NCBI GenBank assembly: GCA_019058245.1
Contig: JAHPZJ010000031.1
Span: 1-56,541, forward strand
Direction: 5' to 3'
DNA from: Promethearchaeota archaeon
Lineage (GTDB): Archaea > Asgardarchaeota > Lokiarchaeia > Sigyniarchaeales > SOKP01
Length of the DNA: 56,541 nucleotides
Part shown: positions 33,822 through 43,339 of the stretch, one piece after another
Numbering within the stretch: the stretch's first letter is position 1
Layout: every line of letters starts with the position of its first letter
Notes under the pieces: generated by a model
Seen by the model: the letters and a program-made list of their open reading frames with translations, nothing else
Databases searched by the model: none
What the model was told of the DNA's origin: nothing
Translations under genes and position numbers: made by a program

Positions 33822-34625
33822 TTATGTTATGATATGAGATTTTTCAATTTTTTCGTCTTTTGAAATCCAATTTTTAAGAATTCTCTCTTTTATTTTTGGC
33901 AATATTTTATCAAAAAATATATATAAATAAGGAACCCCTTGATTGGTCAAAATTAATGAATCATATAATAATAATTCAAATCCAGATGGTCTTATTCGAG
34001 TAATCAATAAGTATGATTCCATCATAAATGATAGCATAAAACCAGTCCAAAAGATGAATAGGATTGTTTTATAGTCATATCTTAAAAAAATAAGTAATAA
34101 AAATCCACATATAACGGTAATAATTTCTACTATTCTTAAGTTACGCATATGCCTAATAGTAGTTATTTCTAAATCTAATAATGGTAAAAATTGCGACAAA
34201 CTTGCAGTTATTAGCCAACCGCTATACACAAATACAGTCCATAAAATATTCTCTCTGAAATTATTCCTTTCAAACATTATCATTACCCAACTAAAGGCTA
34301 TAAAACCATAAGAAAAATCCATCATGAAATCTACAATAAATTTATATTCTGGAGGTTTTATTTCACGAACTCCTGTGTTCCACCAAATAATACCATCTAT
34401 TATTAAAAAAAGTATTCCACATATTAATCCTACATAAATTGGAATTTTTTTTTTCTTAATAATCAAAACAGTAAGAAAAATTAAGAAGAAAATTAAATCA
34501 AAAATAAGATAATCAAGATCAAAATTCCTTATTATATCATAAGTAATCTGTAACAAAAAAATCATCCATAAAAATATCCCACCAATTGTTTTATTTAAAT
34601 TAATGATTGTTTTAATATTTTTCAA
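33822..34625 (-). CDS. Multi-pass membrane protein
   Basis: The protein has 267 residues with about seven or eight hydrophobic segments (about 15-30, 38-54, 62-80, 97-115, 130-148, 160-182, 186-206, 220-240). It is rich in Ile, Leu and Trp. A positively charged tail follows (IKERILKNWISKDEK). I see no transporter, sensor or enzyme motif. It converges with the hypothetical gene at 33389. Function unknown. Confidence 0.6.
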   Translation of the reverse strand: MKNIKTIINLNKTIGGIFLWMIFLLQITYDIIRNFDLDYLIFDLIFFLIFLTVLIIKKKKIPIYVGLICGILFLIIDGIIWWNTGVREIKPPEYKFIVDFMMDFSYGFIAFSWVMIMFERNNFRENILWTVFVYSGWLITASLSQFLPLLDLEITTIRHMRNLRIVEIITVICGFLLLIFLRYDYKTILFIFWTGFMLSFMMESYLLITRIRPSGFELLLYDSLILTNQGVPYLYIFFDKILPKIKERILKNWISKDEKIEKSHIIT

Positions 34626-34729
34626 TGATTTTTTGTTACTGCTTTAAATAAGATTTTAGTATGAAACACGACTGTAAGAATCTCTGTTAAATATCTTTAA
34701 TCAACAGTCCATTAATTCATAGTTCCGAA

Positions 34730-34791
34730 TATTTATTTCAGAATATTTTTTCAATGCTTCCTATTGTTCATTTGAAGTTCTGAAATAAATA
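34730..34791. repeat. 14-bp perfect inverted repeat
   Basis: TATTTATTTCAGAA at 34730-34743 is the exact reverse complement of TTCTGAAATAAATA at 34778-34791, with a 34-nt loop. A partial third copy (TTATTTCAGG) occurs near 34890. It could be an RNA stem, a protein-binding site, or the worn end of a small element. Confidence 0.45.
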
Positions 34792-35212
34792 AATATAGAA
34801 ATATCTAATTTAAAATAAAAGTCTCATACTAGGGATGATACTTCTTCAACATTACACTTCAATTAGCCCCAGATTATTTAATAAAAGCTTTTATTTCAGG
34901 TGATTTAATTTTAAATTAATTCAATCAATTTGTTTTTTATATTATAATAATTATAAACTAGTTAAATAAAATTAAAAATAATAAAATTAAGCAAATCAAC
35001 TATTTAAATAAACAAATCTATAAATAACATATAAAAATTTTTAAAAAGATATTATATCTTTTTAATATAAAACCTCAAAATATTTTATATAAATTAAAAA
35101 ATTATAAATTATAGAAATCGTAATAGAGATTAACTTATATAAACTAGAATTCTCACTATAAGAAGCAAAAATACAAAAAAAATCCTTTCAAATCATAAAA
35201 CCTATTAACTAA

Positions 35213-35219
35213 GGGAGGT
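35213..35219 (+). promoter_or_regulatory. Shine-Dalgarno site deciding a TTG start
   Basis: GGGAGGT is the strongest ribosome-binding site I see in the window. It lies 11 nt before TTG at 35231, the start of a GTPase, and it supports that non-ATG start. Confidence 0.6.
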
Positions 35220-35230
35220 AACTACTTAAA

Positions 35231-35761
35231 TTGTATGACGCAACATATAAAATTGTGATCTTCGGAGATGCAGGTTGCGGTAAAACTACATTAACTCAAA
35301 GATTTTTAACAAATTTATTTAAGTCAGATTCAAAAATGACTATAGGCGTTGATTTCGAAGTTAAAAGTCTGGAAATTGATGGGAAAAAAATAAAACTCCA
35401 AATCTGGGATTTTGGTGGAGAAGAACGATTTCGATTTTTATTACCAACTTATGTTCGGGGGGCTAATGGTGCTCTATTCATGTATGATGTTACCAACTAT
35501 AGTTCATTAGCTCATATTGATGATTGGCTTATGGTGATTAGAAGGGAACTTAGAGCAGAAGATCAATTTCCAATAATTGTAGTCGGCGGAAAAGCAGATC
35601 TTGTGGGTGAGCGTGAAGTAACGGGAGAAGAGGGTATTAATATAGCCAAATCTAGGGTTGTGGATGGTTTTATTGAATGTAGCTCAAAAACAGGTGAGAA
35701 TGTTGAGGAAACATTCGAAGCTCTTGCTCGATTAATGTTGCAAAAGTCTAACTTACTATAA
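35231..35761 (+). CDS. Small GTPase with altered G3 and G4 motifs
   Basis: The protein has 176 residues. G1 is GDAGCGKTT and switch I is MTIGVDF. G3 reads WDFGGEERFR: the catalytic Gln of Ras (Q61) is replaced by Glu. G4 reads GGKADL instead of NKxD, so the guanine-contacting Asn is Gly. G5 is CSSKTGENV. The other five GTPases in the window keep both residues. The changes suggest slow hydrolysis and perhaps altered nucleotide affinity or specificity, which is inference from Ras biochemistry. The gene has a 600-nt upstream region, a strong ribosome-binding site and a TTG start. The C-terminus (MLQKSNLL) has no lipidation site. Confidence 0.88.
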   Translation: MYDATYKIVIFGDAGCGKTTLTQRFLTNLFKSDSKMTIGVDFEVKSLEIDGKKIKLQIWDFGGEERFRFLLPTYVRGANGALFMYDVTNYSSLAHIDDWLMVIRRELRAEDQFPIIVVGGKADLVGEREVTGEEGINIAKSRVVDGFIECSSKTGENVEETFEALARLMLQKSNLL

Positions 35762-35839
35762 TAAAAGAGTATTTTTCTATATTAAAAATCATTAAAAGAA
35801 AATAAGTACGACTTTTGTAAAACACTAAATTATGAATTA

Positions 35840-36769
35840 TTACTCTTCCTTTTCTATTGCTAATCTTTGCTTGAGTCTTATATCTTGTCTTCTTTTTGAA
35901 ACCATAATTTGAAAATCTAAATCTTTTTTAAAAGTATCGGCATATTGTAAAATTTCTTTGGAAACGTGATTTTCAATAATTTCATTTGTAATCTTAATCC
36001 CTCCAAAAATTGGTATTTCTGAAAATTTTTCAATTACATTTTCCAATAAATCTTCTGGTAATACATCTGATCTATCTTTTACTGCATCAGAAATTAATTC
36101 TCCTAATTTTTTATAGATTTCTCTTTTACTAAACTGACAAAGTACGCACTTTAAACTTCGATTTTTAAAGATATTTAGAATAATTAATCCAGTAATAAAT
36201 TTAAAATTTCGAATTAAGAGATCTTCATCCTTGTGACTATAAACATTATCATAATGTTTTACATAATTCTTAGTGTTCATATATAACTTGGAAAATGTCC
36301 TTGCTCTATCGAAATAAGCGGGAACTATGCAAAAGATACGAGTAAACCAAAAGGGATTTATATCTAAAGGGGGGTCTTCATAAAATATATAATAAACCAC
36401 CCTCCCATCTCGTTCTTTATATAAGGTAGATTCATTTTTTAGCATATTTAAATACGTTGAAATTGTTGTACGAGCAATTTCTTTAAAATATCGTCTATAT
36501 TCATCCTCTACTTCTCCTGTTGTTATTTTTTTTTTTCCTTCTAAATAAAATTTTAAAAGAATACCTAAGATACGATTCTCATGAAGTCGACCAGTTTTTA
36601 TTTGTAGCTCTTCTGATTCATCTTCTCTGATTTGGTACAAGTATGCAATTTCTGGGGCAACCTCTTGAATGACTTTATCTATTAATTTAAGTTCAGTATC
36701 TTTAATTTCTGATCTTTCTAACTTTGCTCCTTCAATTAGAAGTTTCTCTAAATCTGTTCTTTCAGACAA
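35840..36769 (-). CDS. Winged-helix-like protein of unknown function
   Basis: The protein has 309 residues. Residues about 60-130 resemble a winged-helix module: LHENRILGILLKFYLEGKK, ITTGEVEDEYRRYFKE, ARTTISTYLNMLKNESTLYKER, and a wing ending in VVYYIFYEDPP. The remainder is helical and includes a C-x-x-C (CVLC) near residue 206. The end is highly basic and charged. DNA binding is plausible from the first part; I know no family for the rest. It converges with the GTPase at 35231 (78 nt between stops) and shares its strand with the acyl-CoA ligase gene upstream, 103 nt away. Confidence 0.55.
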   Translation of the reverse strand: MSERTDLEKLLIEGAKLERSEIKDTELKLIDKVIQEVAPEIAYLYQIREDESEELQIKTGRLHENRILGILLKFYLEGKKKITTGEVEDEYRRYFKEIARTTISTYLNMLKNESTLYKERDGRVVYYIFYEDPPLDINPFWFTRIFCIVPAYFDRARTFSKLYMNTKNYVKHYDNVYSHKDEDLLIRNFKFITGLIILNIFKNRSLKCVLCQFSKREIYKKLGELISDAVKDRSDVLPEDLLENVIEKFSEIPIFGGIKITNEIIENHVSKEILQYADTFKKDLDFQIMVSKRRQDIRLKQRLAIEKEE

Positions 36770-36872
36770 TACTAAATAGCTCCCTTAATAAAAATATTTT
36801 TTTCTTAAATATTACATTATTAAAATATCATTAATATTTTAATAAAATTTTTATTTAAGAATTATATTATAG

Positions 36873-38663
36873 CTATTTATTTTCTCCATATTTTTTTTTC
36901 CAAACGGGATCTGCTTCTTGCAGTAATCTCCGTTGGACCTTCCCTATTAGATTCTTAGGAATCTCACCGATAACGGCAATACTGTGGGGAACTTTGTAAT
37001 TTGCTATGTTATTTTTTGCCCATTCTTTTATCTTTTGAGGTGAACAGTCAGAATCCTCCTTAATTGAAACCCAAGCTTTAATTTTTTCTCCATATTCTTC
37101 ATCAGGAAGCCCAGCAACAGCTACTTCTACAATATCTGGATGTTTCATTAATAATTCTTCAACCTCTTTAGGAAACACGGAGTAACCTTTACATTTTATA
37201 AGTTGTTTTTTTCTATCTCTTATTTCTATTGTTCCATCTTCATTCATAAATCCAATATCTCCAGTTAGAAGCCATAATTTATCTTTATATTCTATAATTG
37301 TTTGTCTTGTTTCTTCTGGTTCATTAAGGTACTCCAACATTATTTGGGGACCACTTATATAAATTTCACCGGTGTAATCAATACCAAAATTGGTATCATC
37401 AAGATTTCCCATACATATTGGACCTTTATTTGAATCATCAATAGGCCAAATTCCCCATTCTGTCCCTGTAAAAGGCATTCCAATGCTCCCAATAGGACTT
37501 TCACCAAATAAGTTACCTGCACTTACGGCAGGACCAGCTTCTGATAAGCCATATCCTTCTACAATTCTACCACCTGTATTTTTGATGAAGGCATCTCGGA
37601 CAGGTTCATGTAAGGGTCCAGCCCCTGAAATACATAAAGTTAATTTACCTATAACTCCTGGAAATCTTAATTTTAAATTTTTTAGTTCTGCTAATCTTTT
37701 AAACAAAATTTCTGTACCCGTATATATTAGTCCTTCTTTACAAGGCAATTTCTCAATTTGCTCACATAATTCGGCTTGGGTTGGAGGAGTTGGGAAAAGC
37801 ATTATCCACCCACCAATAGCTATTGAAGTATTCATTACAACTGTATGAGCGAAACTATGAAATAATGGCAAAATACCAATATTTCCTATTCCTGGTTTCT
37901 CACCACCTAACCAAAGTTTACATTGTGTAGCATTTGAGACAACATTAAAATGTGTTAAAACAGCAGCCTTAGGTAACCCTGTAGTTCCACCCGTCATAAT
38001 ATACGTAGCAGGATGTTCTTTTGCATTGATAATCACATTTGGAACATTTTTTTCCGTTTTTAGGAGTTCTTGAAATTTAAGTGCGCCTTGAAAATCTACT
38101 TTTCCTGTTGGTATTTTTTTTATAAATTTCCCAATTGCTCTTTTTACTCCTTTAATTTCAGATATATCAGCTTGATTACTATAAACGACTATCTCTATTG
38201 TTGATTCTTGAATAATTGGCTTAATTGATGATTCATATAACGCATCTAAAACAATAAGCATTTTTGGCTTTATTATCTCAAATTGGTGAAGAACTTCCAT
38301 TGGTTGAAAAGTAGGATTAATTCCACTGGCAATAGCTCCAATCCTGGTAATAGCATAATAAGCAACAATATATTGAGGACAATTAGGAAGGTATAACGCA
38401 ATAACATCACCTTTTCTTATTCCTTGATTCACTAAGGCTGTAGCAAATGATTTAACATAATCTTGAAACTGTTTATAAGTTATCCAACTATCTAAAAACC
38501 AAATAAAATTATCTTTCTCATATTTTTCAACCTGTTCATCTAAAAATTCATTTAGCGTTTTTTCTTCGAATTTAGTATTATAGGGAACGTTCTCTGGCCA
38601 CCATTTTTTAAACCATCGTTTATTTTCGTCAACATAAAAGGATTTGTGCATTTTTAAGCTCAT
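36873..38663 (-). CDS. AMP-dependent acyl-CoA synthetase (long-chain fatty-acid-CoA ligase-like)
   Basis: The 596-residue ANL-superfamily enzyme shows MTGGTTGLPKAAVLTH (P-loop), YGLSEAGP, LTGDIGFMNEDGTIEIRDR with the ATP-ribose Asp, the hinge KKQLIKCKGYSVFPKEVE and the C-terminal catalytic Lys in LIGKVQRR. The N-terminal KWWPENVPYN segment is common in archaeal long-chain ligases. It activates a carboxylic acid, probably a fatty acid, through an acyl-AMP to acyl-CoA. Chain length cannot be read from sequence. There are no beta-oxidation genes nearby, so its pathway is open. Confidence 0.92.
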   Translation of the reverse strand: MSLKMHKSFYVDENKRWFKKWWPENVPYNTKFEEKTLNEFLDEQVEKYEKDNFIWFLDSWITYKQFQDYVKSFATALVNQGIRKGDVIALYLPNCPQYIVAYYAITRIGAIASGINPTFQPMEVLHQFEIIKPKMLIVLDALYESSIKPIIQESTIEIVVYSNQADISEIKGVKRAIGKFIKKIPTGKVDFQGALKFQELLKTEKNVPNVIINAKEHPATYIMTGGTTGLPKAAVLTHFNVVSNATQCKLWLGGEKPGIGNIGILPLFHSFAHTVVMNTSIAIGGWIMLFPTPPTQAELCEQIEKLPCKEGLIYTGTEILFKRLAELKNLKLRFPGVIGKLTLCISGAGPLHEPVRDAFIKNTGGRIVEGYGLSEAGPAVSAGNLFGESPIGSIGMPFTGTEWGIWPIDDSNKGPICMGNLDDTNFGIDYTGEIYISGPQIMLEYLNEPEETRQTIIEYKDKLWLLTGDIGFMNEDGTIEIRDRKKQLIKCKGYSVFPKEVEELLMKHPDIVEVAVAGLPDEEYGEKIKAWVSIKEDSDCSPQKIKEWAKNNIANYKVPHSIAVIGEIPKNLIGKVQRRLLQEADPVWKKKYGENK

Positions 38664-38838
38664 AAATTCTACACAATTTCTAATTTTTTTTTTTTAACTT
38701 ATATCACTTTGATTTTCTAAAATTAAAGCTTAGTAAGAATTAGTAATTGAAAAATCTTAGCGTTAATTTAAAATTATCAAATTTAATAACAGAAATCAAT
38801 AATTTTGATTAAAAAAAAATAATAGAAAAGAATAAAAA

Positions 38839-40905
38839 TTAATATCTTCTATCCTTTCTCATCTTTATCAATATCGTAGCAACCCCTACTAAACTTACTC
38901 CCGCAATCAAGAGGATTATTGCCCAGAAACCTTCCTCTCCGAAAACCATATAGACACTGAAGGTTGGATCGTGCCATATCCCTTGACCAGTACCATTAAA
39001 CTCGGGATAACAAACAGCATATACCATCACATCAAATTCAGTTCTAATTCTAATATCTGAAGCATATGTTTTAGATTCAGTCCCATTGGCTAATTTAAAG
39101 GTATCATGTCTATCCAATTCCCATTTGTACAGAACGAGTGGCAATATATTTGTACTAGCATCAAATTCAGATGCTGTTTCATTATCATCACCTAATCTAT
39201 AAAATGGACCAGCTATATCGACTAAGTCTAATTTTTCTTCTGCTCTTCTGCCAATGTAATTACCCACCTTTAATTCATGGGTTTCGTTATCATAATCTTC
39301 TCTAGGATTCAGAAGTACTTCTGGATCATCTACCTCATCATTAACATTTACATTTAAGTGGAAATGTAATACTGTAGAAACATAAATAATAGCAAAATCT
39401 AATCCTGCAATATTTGAATTAGGACCATTACCGTCATTCCAAGGAGCAAAAAATTGATCCAATTTAACATTTCCCCTCGCTGCCCCAGTTTCTGCATCCC
39501 TAGTTGGTATAAATGTGAATCCAAAATAAATATACTTAAGATTTTCCTGTTCTGTTCGTAAATATGAATCTAAATCAACAAACATGGGAACTGCAGATAT
39601 ATTTACATCATTTATACTTAAACCCCATGAAATACTGTTTTCTCCTTCACTAGGATCTGGTTTTATAAACTCGAATTCTCCTACATTTCCTAAAATGAGT
39701 CTATGACTTAGCTCAGAACGATCAGGAATCTGTATTGGATCTCCAGCGTCATCTAATACAAGATTGCCATTATCATCAGTTACATTTACATAATTAGCCG
39801 AGATTTTGTTATTTGAATCCATATCATCATATAAGAATGCTCCTGCTAAATGATGGGTGAAAAGGTAATATTCAATATCACAACCATTAAATGCGCCAGC
39901 TATAGCATCTTCTGATGATCCATTACCTCCAGTCACAGCGCTAAGAATTTCACTTACATCAATATGAATTTCAAAATTTTTAATCCATAATTGAATTAAA
40001 TCAAAGGAAAATTGAGTCCAAATTTTCTCAGCTAAATCTCCTCCTGTTGATGGTGTTAATAGCCATTCCATATAATTATCTCTCCTATTTGTGGCATTGT
40101 TCTCCCAATATGTTAAATATTCAGAAAACCCATCTTCTACCCTAATATCATTGTCGGAAATATTATAATCAGAACCTGTTAATTTCCACGTTTTCTCAAG
40201 AGTATAATCTGATGGTGTTATATTTAGTTTTTGCCAGGTTATGGGATTTAATATAAATAATTCATCTCCAGTAAAGGTATCATTAATGTGAATTAAAAAC
40301 CAGGTAATTATAGAAATACCCTCCTTAATAACATCCTGAGAAATTTGTGCACCCTCTTGTTGAAGTCTTAATAATTTCCTCATAAATCCGAGTACTCTAT
40401 TTATAGCATCTACAAATGATTTGTCATGATCCCAAATAATAAGAGTTATGGCAGCGCCTACTTCTAATTCAAAAGAATAGCTACCAGTTTTAGTAATTTC
40501 ACAGTAAGCAAATCCTTGATTATCTGGAACACGATAATCGTTCGGAAGAAGGTAAATCTCTTTATTATTCTGAGAGTTGAAGCTTTTAACACCAGAAATT
40601 GTTCTTGTGGTATTGACACTTAATACATAGACACTATCCATTTTTTCATGTTTAGTAAGATTTAATCCTTGCACTAATAATGCTTCGAATACAGAACCAA
40701 GTATCTGTCCAGCATATCCTAAGTTATTACTAAAAATAGATCCAAAACCACCCCGAAAACCATCGAAAATACCAGCATCCACTTGATTCAAATTTAAATT
40801 ATCATTATAATCCTTTTTTTGGCCCATTACTGACATAGGCATTGTAAATACGGAAGTGATTACGATTGTAATAACCATTAAGGACTTAATATTTAAATTT
40901 TTCAT
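38839..40905 (-). CDS. Large secreted, membrane-anchored surface protein
   Basis: The protein has 688 residues. A signal peptide (KSLMVITIVITSVFTMPMSVMG, residues 9-30 by position) is followed by a long soluble ectodomain rich in Asp, Asn and Thr with aromatic residues, many of them in N-x-S/T sequons. The C-terminus has one transmembrane helix (about 657-680) and a short basic tail (RKDRRY), so it is type I in topology. Ectodomain blocks such as DMDSNNKISANYVNVTDDNG have Asp-rich loops that might bind calcium. No enzyme domain is recognised. A TATA-like GATTATAAAAC lies at about 40946-40956. Confidence 0.7.
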   Translation of the reverse strand: MKNLNIKSLMVITIVITSVFTMPMSVMGQKKDYNDNLNLNQVDAGIFDGFRGGFGSIFSNNLGYAGQILGSVFEALLVQGLNLTKHEKMDSVYVLSVNTTRTISGVKSFNSQNNKEIYLLPNDYRVPDNQGFAYCEITKTGSYSFELEVGAAITLIIWDHDKSFVDAINRVLGFMRKLLRLQQEGAQISQDVIKEGISIITWFLIHINDTFTGDELFILNPITWQKLNITPSDYTLEKTWKLTGSDYNISDNDIRVEDGFSEYLTYWENNATNRRDNYMEWLLTPSTGGDLAEKIWTQFSFDLIQLWIKNFEIHIDVSEILSAVTGGNGSSEDAIAGAFNGCDIEYYLFTHHLAGAFLYDDMDSNNKISANYVNVTDDNGNLVLDDAGDPIQIPDRSELSHRLILGNVGEFEFIKPDPSEGENSISWGLSINDVNISAVPMFVDLDSYLRTEQENLKYIYFGFTFIPTRDAETGAARGNVKLDQFFAPWNDGNGPNSNIAGLDFAIIYVSTVLHFHLNVNVNDEVDDPEVLLNPREDYDNETHELKVGNYIGRRAEEKLDLVDIAGPFYRLGDDNETASEFDASTNILPLVLYKWELDRHDTFKLANGTESKTYASDIRIRTEFDVMVYAVCYPEFNGTGQGIWHDPTFSVYMVFGEEGFWAIILLIAGVSLVGVATILIKMRKDRRY

Positions 40906-41210
40906 AATATTCTCATTTTTTGTGATTATAATTTAGTATCTATTAGTTTTATAATCGAAATATGACTTTTTAATAATTTTTGTTCTAATATAATAGAAGC
41001 TTCAAAATAATCTTCGTTGACCCTAAATAAATAATGTTGAGTCCTTAGGGAACACAAATCTATTTTTTCTTTCTATTTGTTATCATCATTATAGCAAGAA
41101 TCTATTATATCAACTAATAAAAACAAAAATGATTAACATTTTAAGGATTGGGTTTTAAAGGGCTCCTGAAATTCTTCTAATTTCTAGCAGATACAATTGT
41201 TAGCTTTATT
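40906..41210. other. Intergenic region with promoter of the surface-protein gene
   Basis: No gene or clear repeat is seen. On the minus strand GATTATAAAAC at 40946-40956 is TATA-like and would give a leader of about 20 nt for the surface-protein gene. Confidence 0.35.
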
Positions 41211-42215
41211 TCACTCTACTTGAAAAAAGGTATAGAAAAATACAAGAATATATATAATTGCTGAAAGAAGTAAACTCCAAATTCTTAAGAATTCAGCAAA
41301 ATCGGCTGTAGAAAATATTACGTTTGACCCTATAAACACAGCAGCAATAAGATATCCGAATAAATGACTTTTAAAACTCTTTACTTTTGATTTTCCTTGG
41401 AAATAATTTACAATTGAAATAAAAATTATAAGAATAAATCCTCCCCAATAAAATAATTCAATTATATCAAACTCATAGAGGTCTAATAATAGGAAAAAAC
41501 CAAAAAGAAATATTTCAAGAATTCTAATATTCCAAATAATATCCTTTTTTGAAGAATCTACCCATAATTGTTCATATTCACTAATACCTGAATTATACAA
41601 TAATAAGATAAAAGAGCCAAAAGCTAGTGCAGTAAATAATGAATAAGAGATACTAAATAAATATGGTAATATAGGTAACCATAAATCATTCCATAAGAAA
41701 TCTGCTAATGCTAAAAAGCTGGGTAAAACACTTGCAGCGCAGAATATTGGAATTAATGATGCTAATATCATCATAATCCATGTTATTTTTGAGATCTTTG
41801 TATCATCCTCCCATCGTTCTTTTCTAAATGTTGTTAATCTCCATGCCATGGAAGCAAAGCTTAAAATAGAAATTACTGGTGTAATCACAGGAAAAATGAA
41901 AATTAACATAATATAAATAGCATTTATACCATAGAAGAATTTCATTCTGGATGGAACTACACTTATAGTTTTATCAAAATTATCAAGAGTATTAGCAAAG
42001 CGATTAATAAATAGTATCATGAAGAATAACCATGAAACACTAAAAATAAATGGACTTAATATTTTAATTACAATAAATATAATTGTAGGGTCATTTGTAT
42101 ACCATAATGTAAAATTTGCGAAGTTATATATTAAAAAAATCGCAATAGGAACTAAAATTATTGAAATTAAAATAATTAGGCGGCTGACTATTATCCCTTT
42201 TATCTCTTTAGACAT
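41211..42215 (-). CDS. Multi-pass membrane protein
   Basis: The protein has 334 residues with about nine or ten hydrophobic segments spread along the chain (for example 8-30, 42-68, 88-122, 145-170, 182-206, 222-245, 252-270, 283-302, 312-331). It has no recognised motif. A soluble loop near residues 205-220 (GISEYEQLWVDSSKKDI) is the longest hydrophilic piece. It is separate from its neighbours by about 150-300 nt on either side. Function unknown. Confidence 0.6.
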   Translation of the reverse strand: MSKEIKGIIVSRLIILISIILVPIAIFLIYNFANFTLWYTNDPTIIFIVIKILSPFIFSVSWLFFMILFINRFANTLDNFDKTISVVPSRMKFFYGINAIYIMLIFIFPVITPVISILSFASMAWRLTTFRKERWEDDTKISKITWIMMILASLIPIFCAASVLPSFLALADFLWNDLWLPILPYLFSISYSLFTALAFGSFILLLYNSGISEYEQLWVDSSKKDIIWNIRILEIFLFGFFLLLDLYEFDIIELFYWGGFILIIFISIVNYFQGKSKVKSFKSHLFGYLIAAVFIGSNVIFSTADFAEFLRIWSLLLSAIIYILVFFYTFFQVE

Positions 42216-42364
42216 AATTTAGACTATTACATTGAACTTTTAATATTAATATAGAATACTATGAATTAATAATTAATATATTTTCTATTAGAACTATAAA
42301 CAGATACAGATTCAAAAAAATTGATAATTTTTAATAGTATTTTAAATTTTAAGTTATTTCACAT

Positions 42365-43132
42365 CTACTTTTTTGCTCCACAATTGGTGCAAAATAAGTC
42401 TTCACTAGTCAATCTAGCTCCACAATTTTTACAATAATCAGATGTTGGAGTACTTACTTCTTCTACAACTTCTCTAACGAACATTTCTCTTGGTTCTAGA
42501 TCCTCATCTTTAACTTTTATTTTCTTCTTCTTTTTCTTTTCTTTCCCACCCTTTGATTTATATCTTAAACTTCCTATGAATGCTCCAAATATGGCACCTA
42601 CTATTGTTCCTTCCAAAACAGCAGTAAGAACAGCAACAAGGTACGGTAAATCGGTTAATCCTAATAATAAGCCATCTAGAATTGCTGTACCAAATCCAAA
42701 AGGTATCACAACTGCTAATATGATGTAAACTAATGAGAGTATAATTGCATATCCTATACCTATAGCAAGACTAGTATGTACCCCTCCGCGTGGTGTGTGA
42801 GCAAAAAGACCACTAGTGATAGCACAACAAAGAATCCAAGGAATTGTTACTGCTATAATAAGCATTACATCGTTGGGACGATAAAATAAACACCAATGAA
42901 TGGGAAATAGGAAGATCATAACAGCTCCAATAAACATACCAGCAAGTAATTGGATGAGTATACCAATTCCACCAAGGGAACTTGTTAATGACCCTATGGC
43001 ATCATCAATGTTAGTAATCAATCCTCCTGTGACGCCCTCAGTTAGGTTAAGAAACCTAAATGAAATAAATGCCATTGGAATAAGACAACACATTCCAGCA
43101 CATCCTGACTTAATAACACGACCCCAGCCCAA
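42365..43132 (-). CDS. Membrane protein with C-terminal zinc ribbon
   Basis: The protein has 255 residues. Five or six hydrophobic segments fill residues 10-185, with Gly-rich helices (GLITNIDDAIGSLTSSLGGI). A lysine-rich linker (KGGKEKKKKKKIKVKDEDLE) leads to a zinc ribbon with CKNCGARL and CTNCGAKK at the end. The start is a TTG at 43132 with GGGG upstream. Similar zinc-ribbon tails occur in other genes here (50297, 26728). It lies 207 nt downstream of the ABC transporter genes on the same strand. Function unknown. Confidence 0.6.
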   Translation of the reverse strand: MGWGRVIKSGCAGMCCLIPMAFISFRFLNLTEGVTGGLITNIDDAIGSLTSSLGGIGILIQLLAGMFIGAVMIFLFPIHWCLFYRPNDVMLIIAVTIPWILCCAITSGLFAHTPRGGVHTSLAIGIGYAIILSLVYIILAVVIPFGFGTAILDGLLLGLTDLPYLVAVLTAVLEGTIVGAIFGAFIGSLRYKSKGGKEKKKKKKIKVKDEDLEPREMFVREVVEEVSTPTSDYCKNCGARLTSEDLFCTNCGAKK

Positions 43133-43339
43133 ATTTATTCCCCGTGTATAAATGGTTTAATGATTTTAATTTCATTATTACTATTCAACAATTAAAGAAT
43201 ATTTATATTTTTGTTTTGAATCACTATTTCAAATATTATCAATTTTGTAAATAGTATAATTCTACTTGGTAAGTATCCATTCTAAGTTTTTATTTTCAAA
43301 TATAAAATTTAAAAAAAGGAATAAAAAATAAATTGTTTT

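Larger units (their letters stand above)
34626..35230. other. 605-nt AT-rich intergenic region
   Basis: No coding frame or tRNA is visible. It carries an inverted repeat (see 34730-34791) and, outside it, TAGTATGA at about 34654-34661 facing TCTCATACTA at about 34821-34830 as a partial outer pair. The right end contains the ribosome-binding site of the GTPase at 35231. Confidence 0.4.

Noticed and set aside
34730..34791. Rho-independent-style terminator for the membrane gene at 33822
   Set aside because: The inverted repeat is upstream of that gene's start, AT only in its stem, and has a long loop, so it does not fit a terminator.
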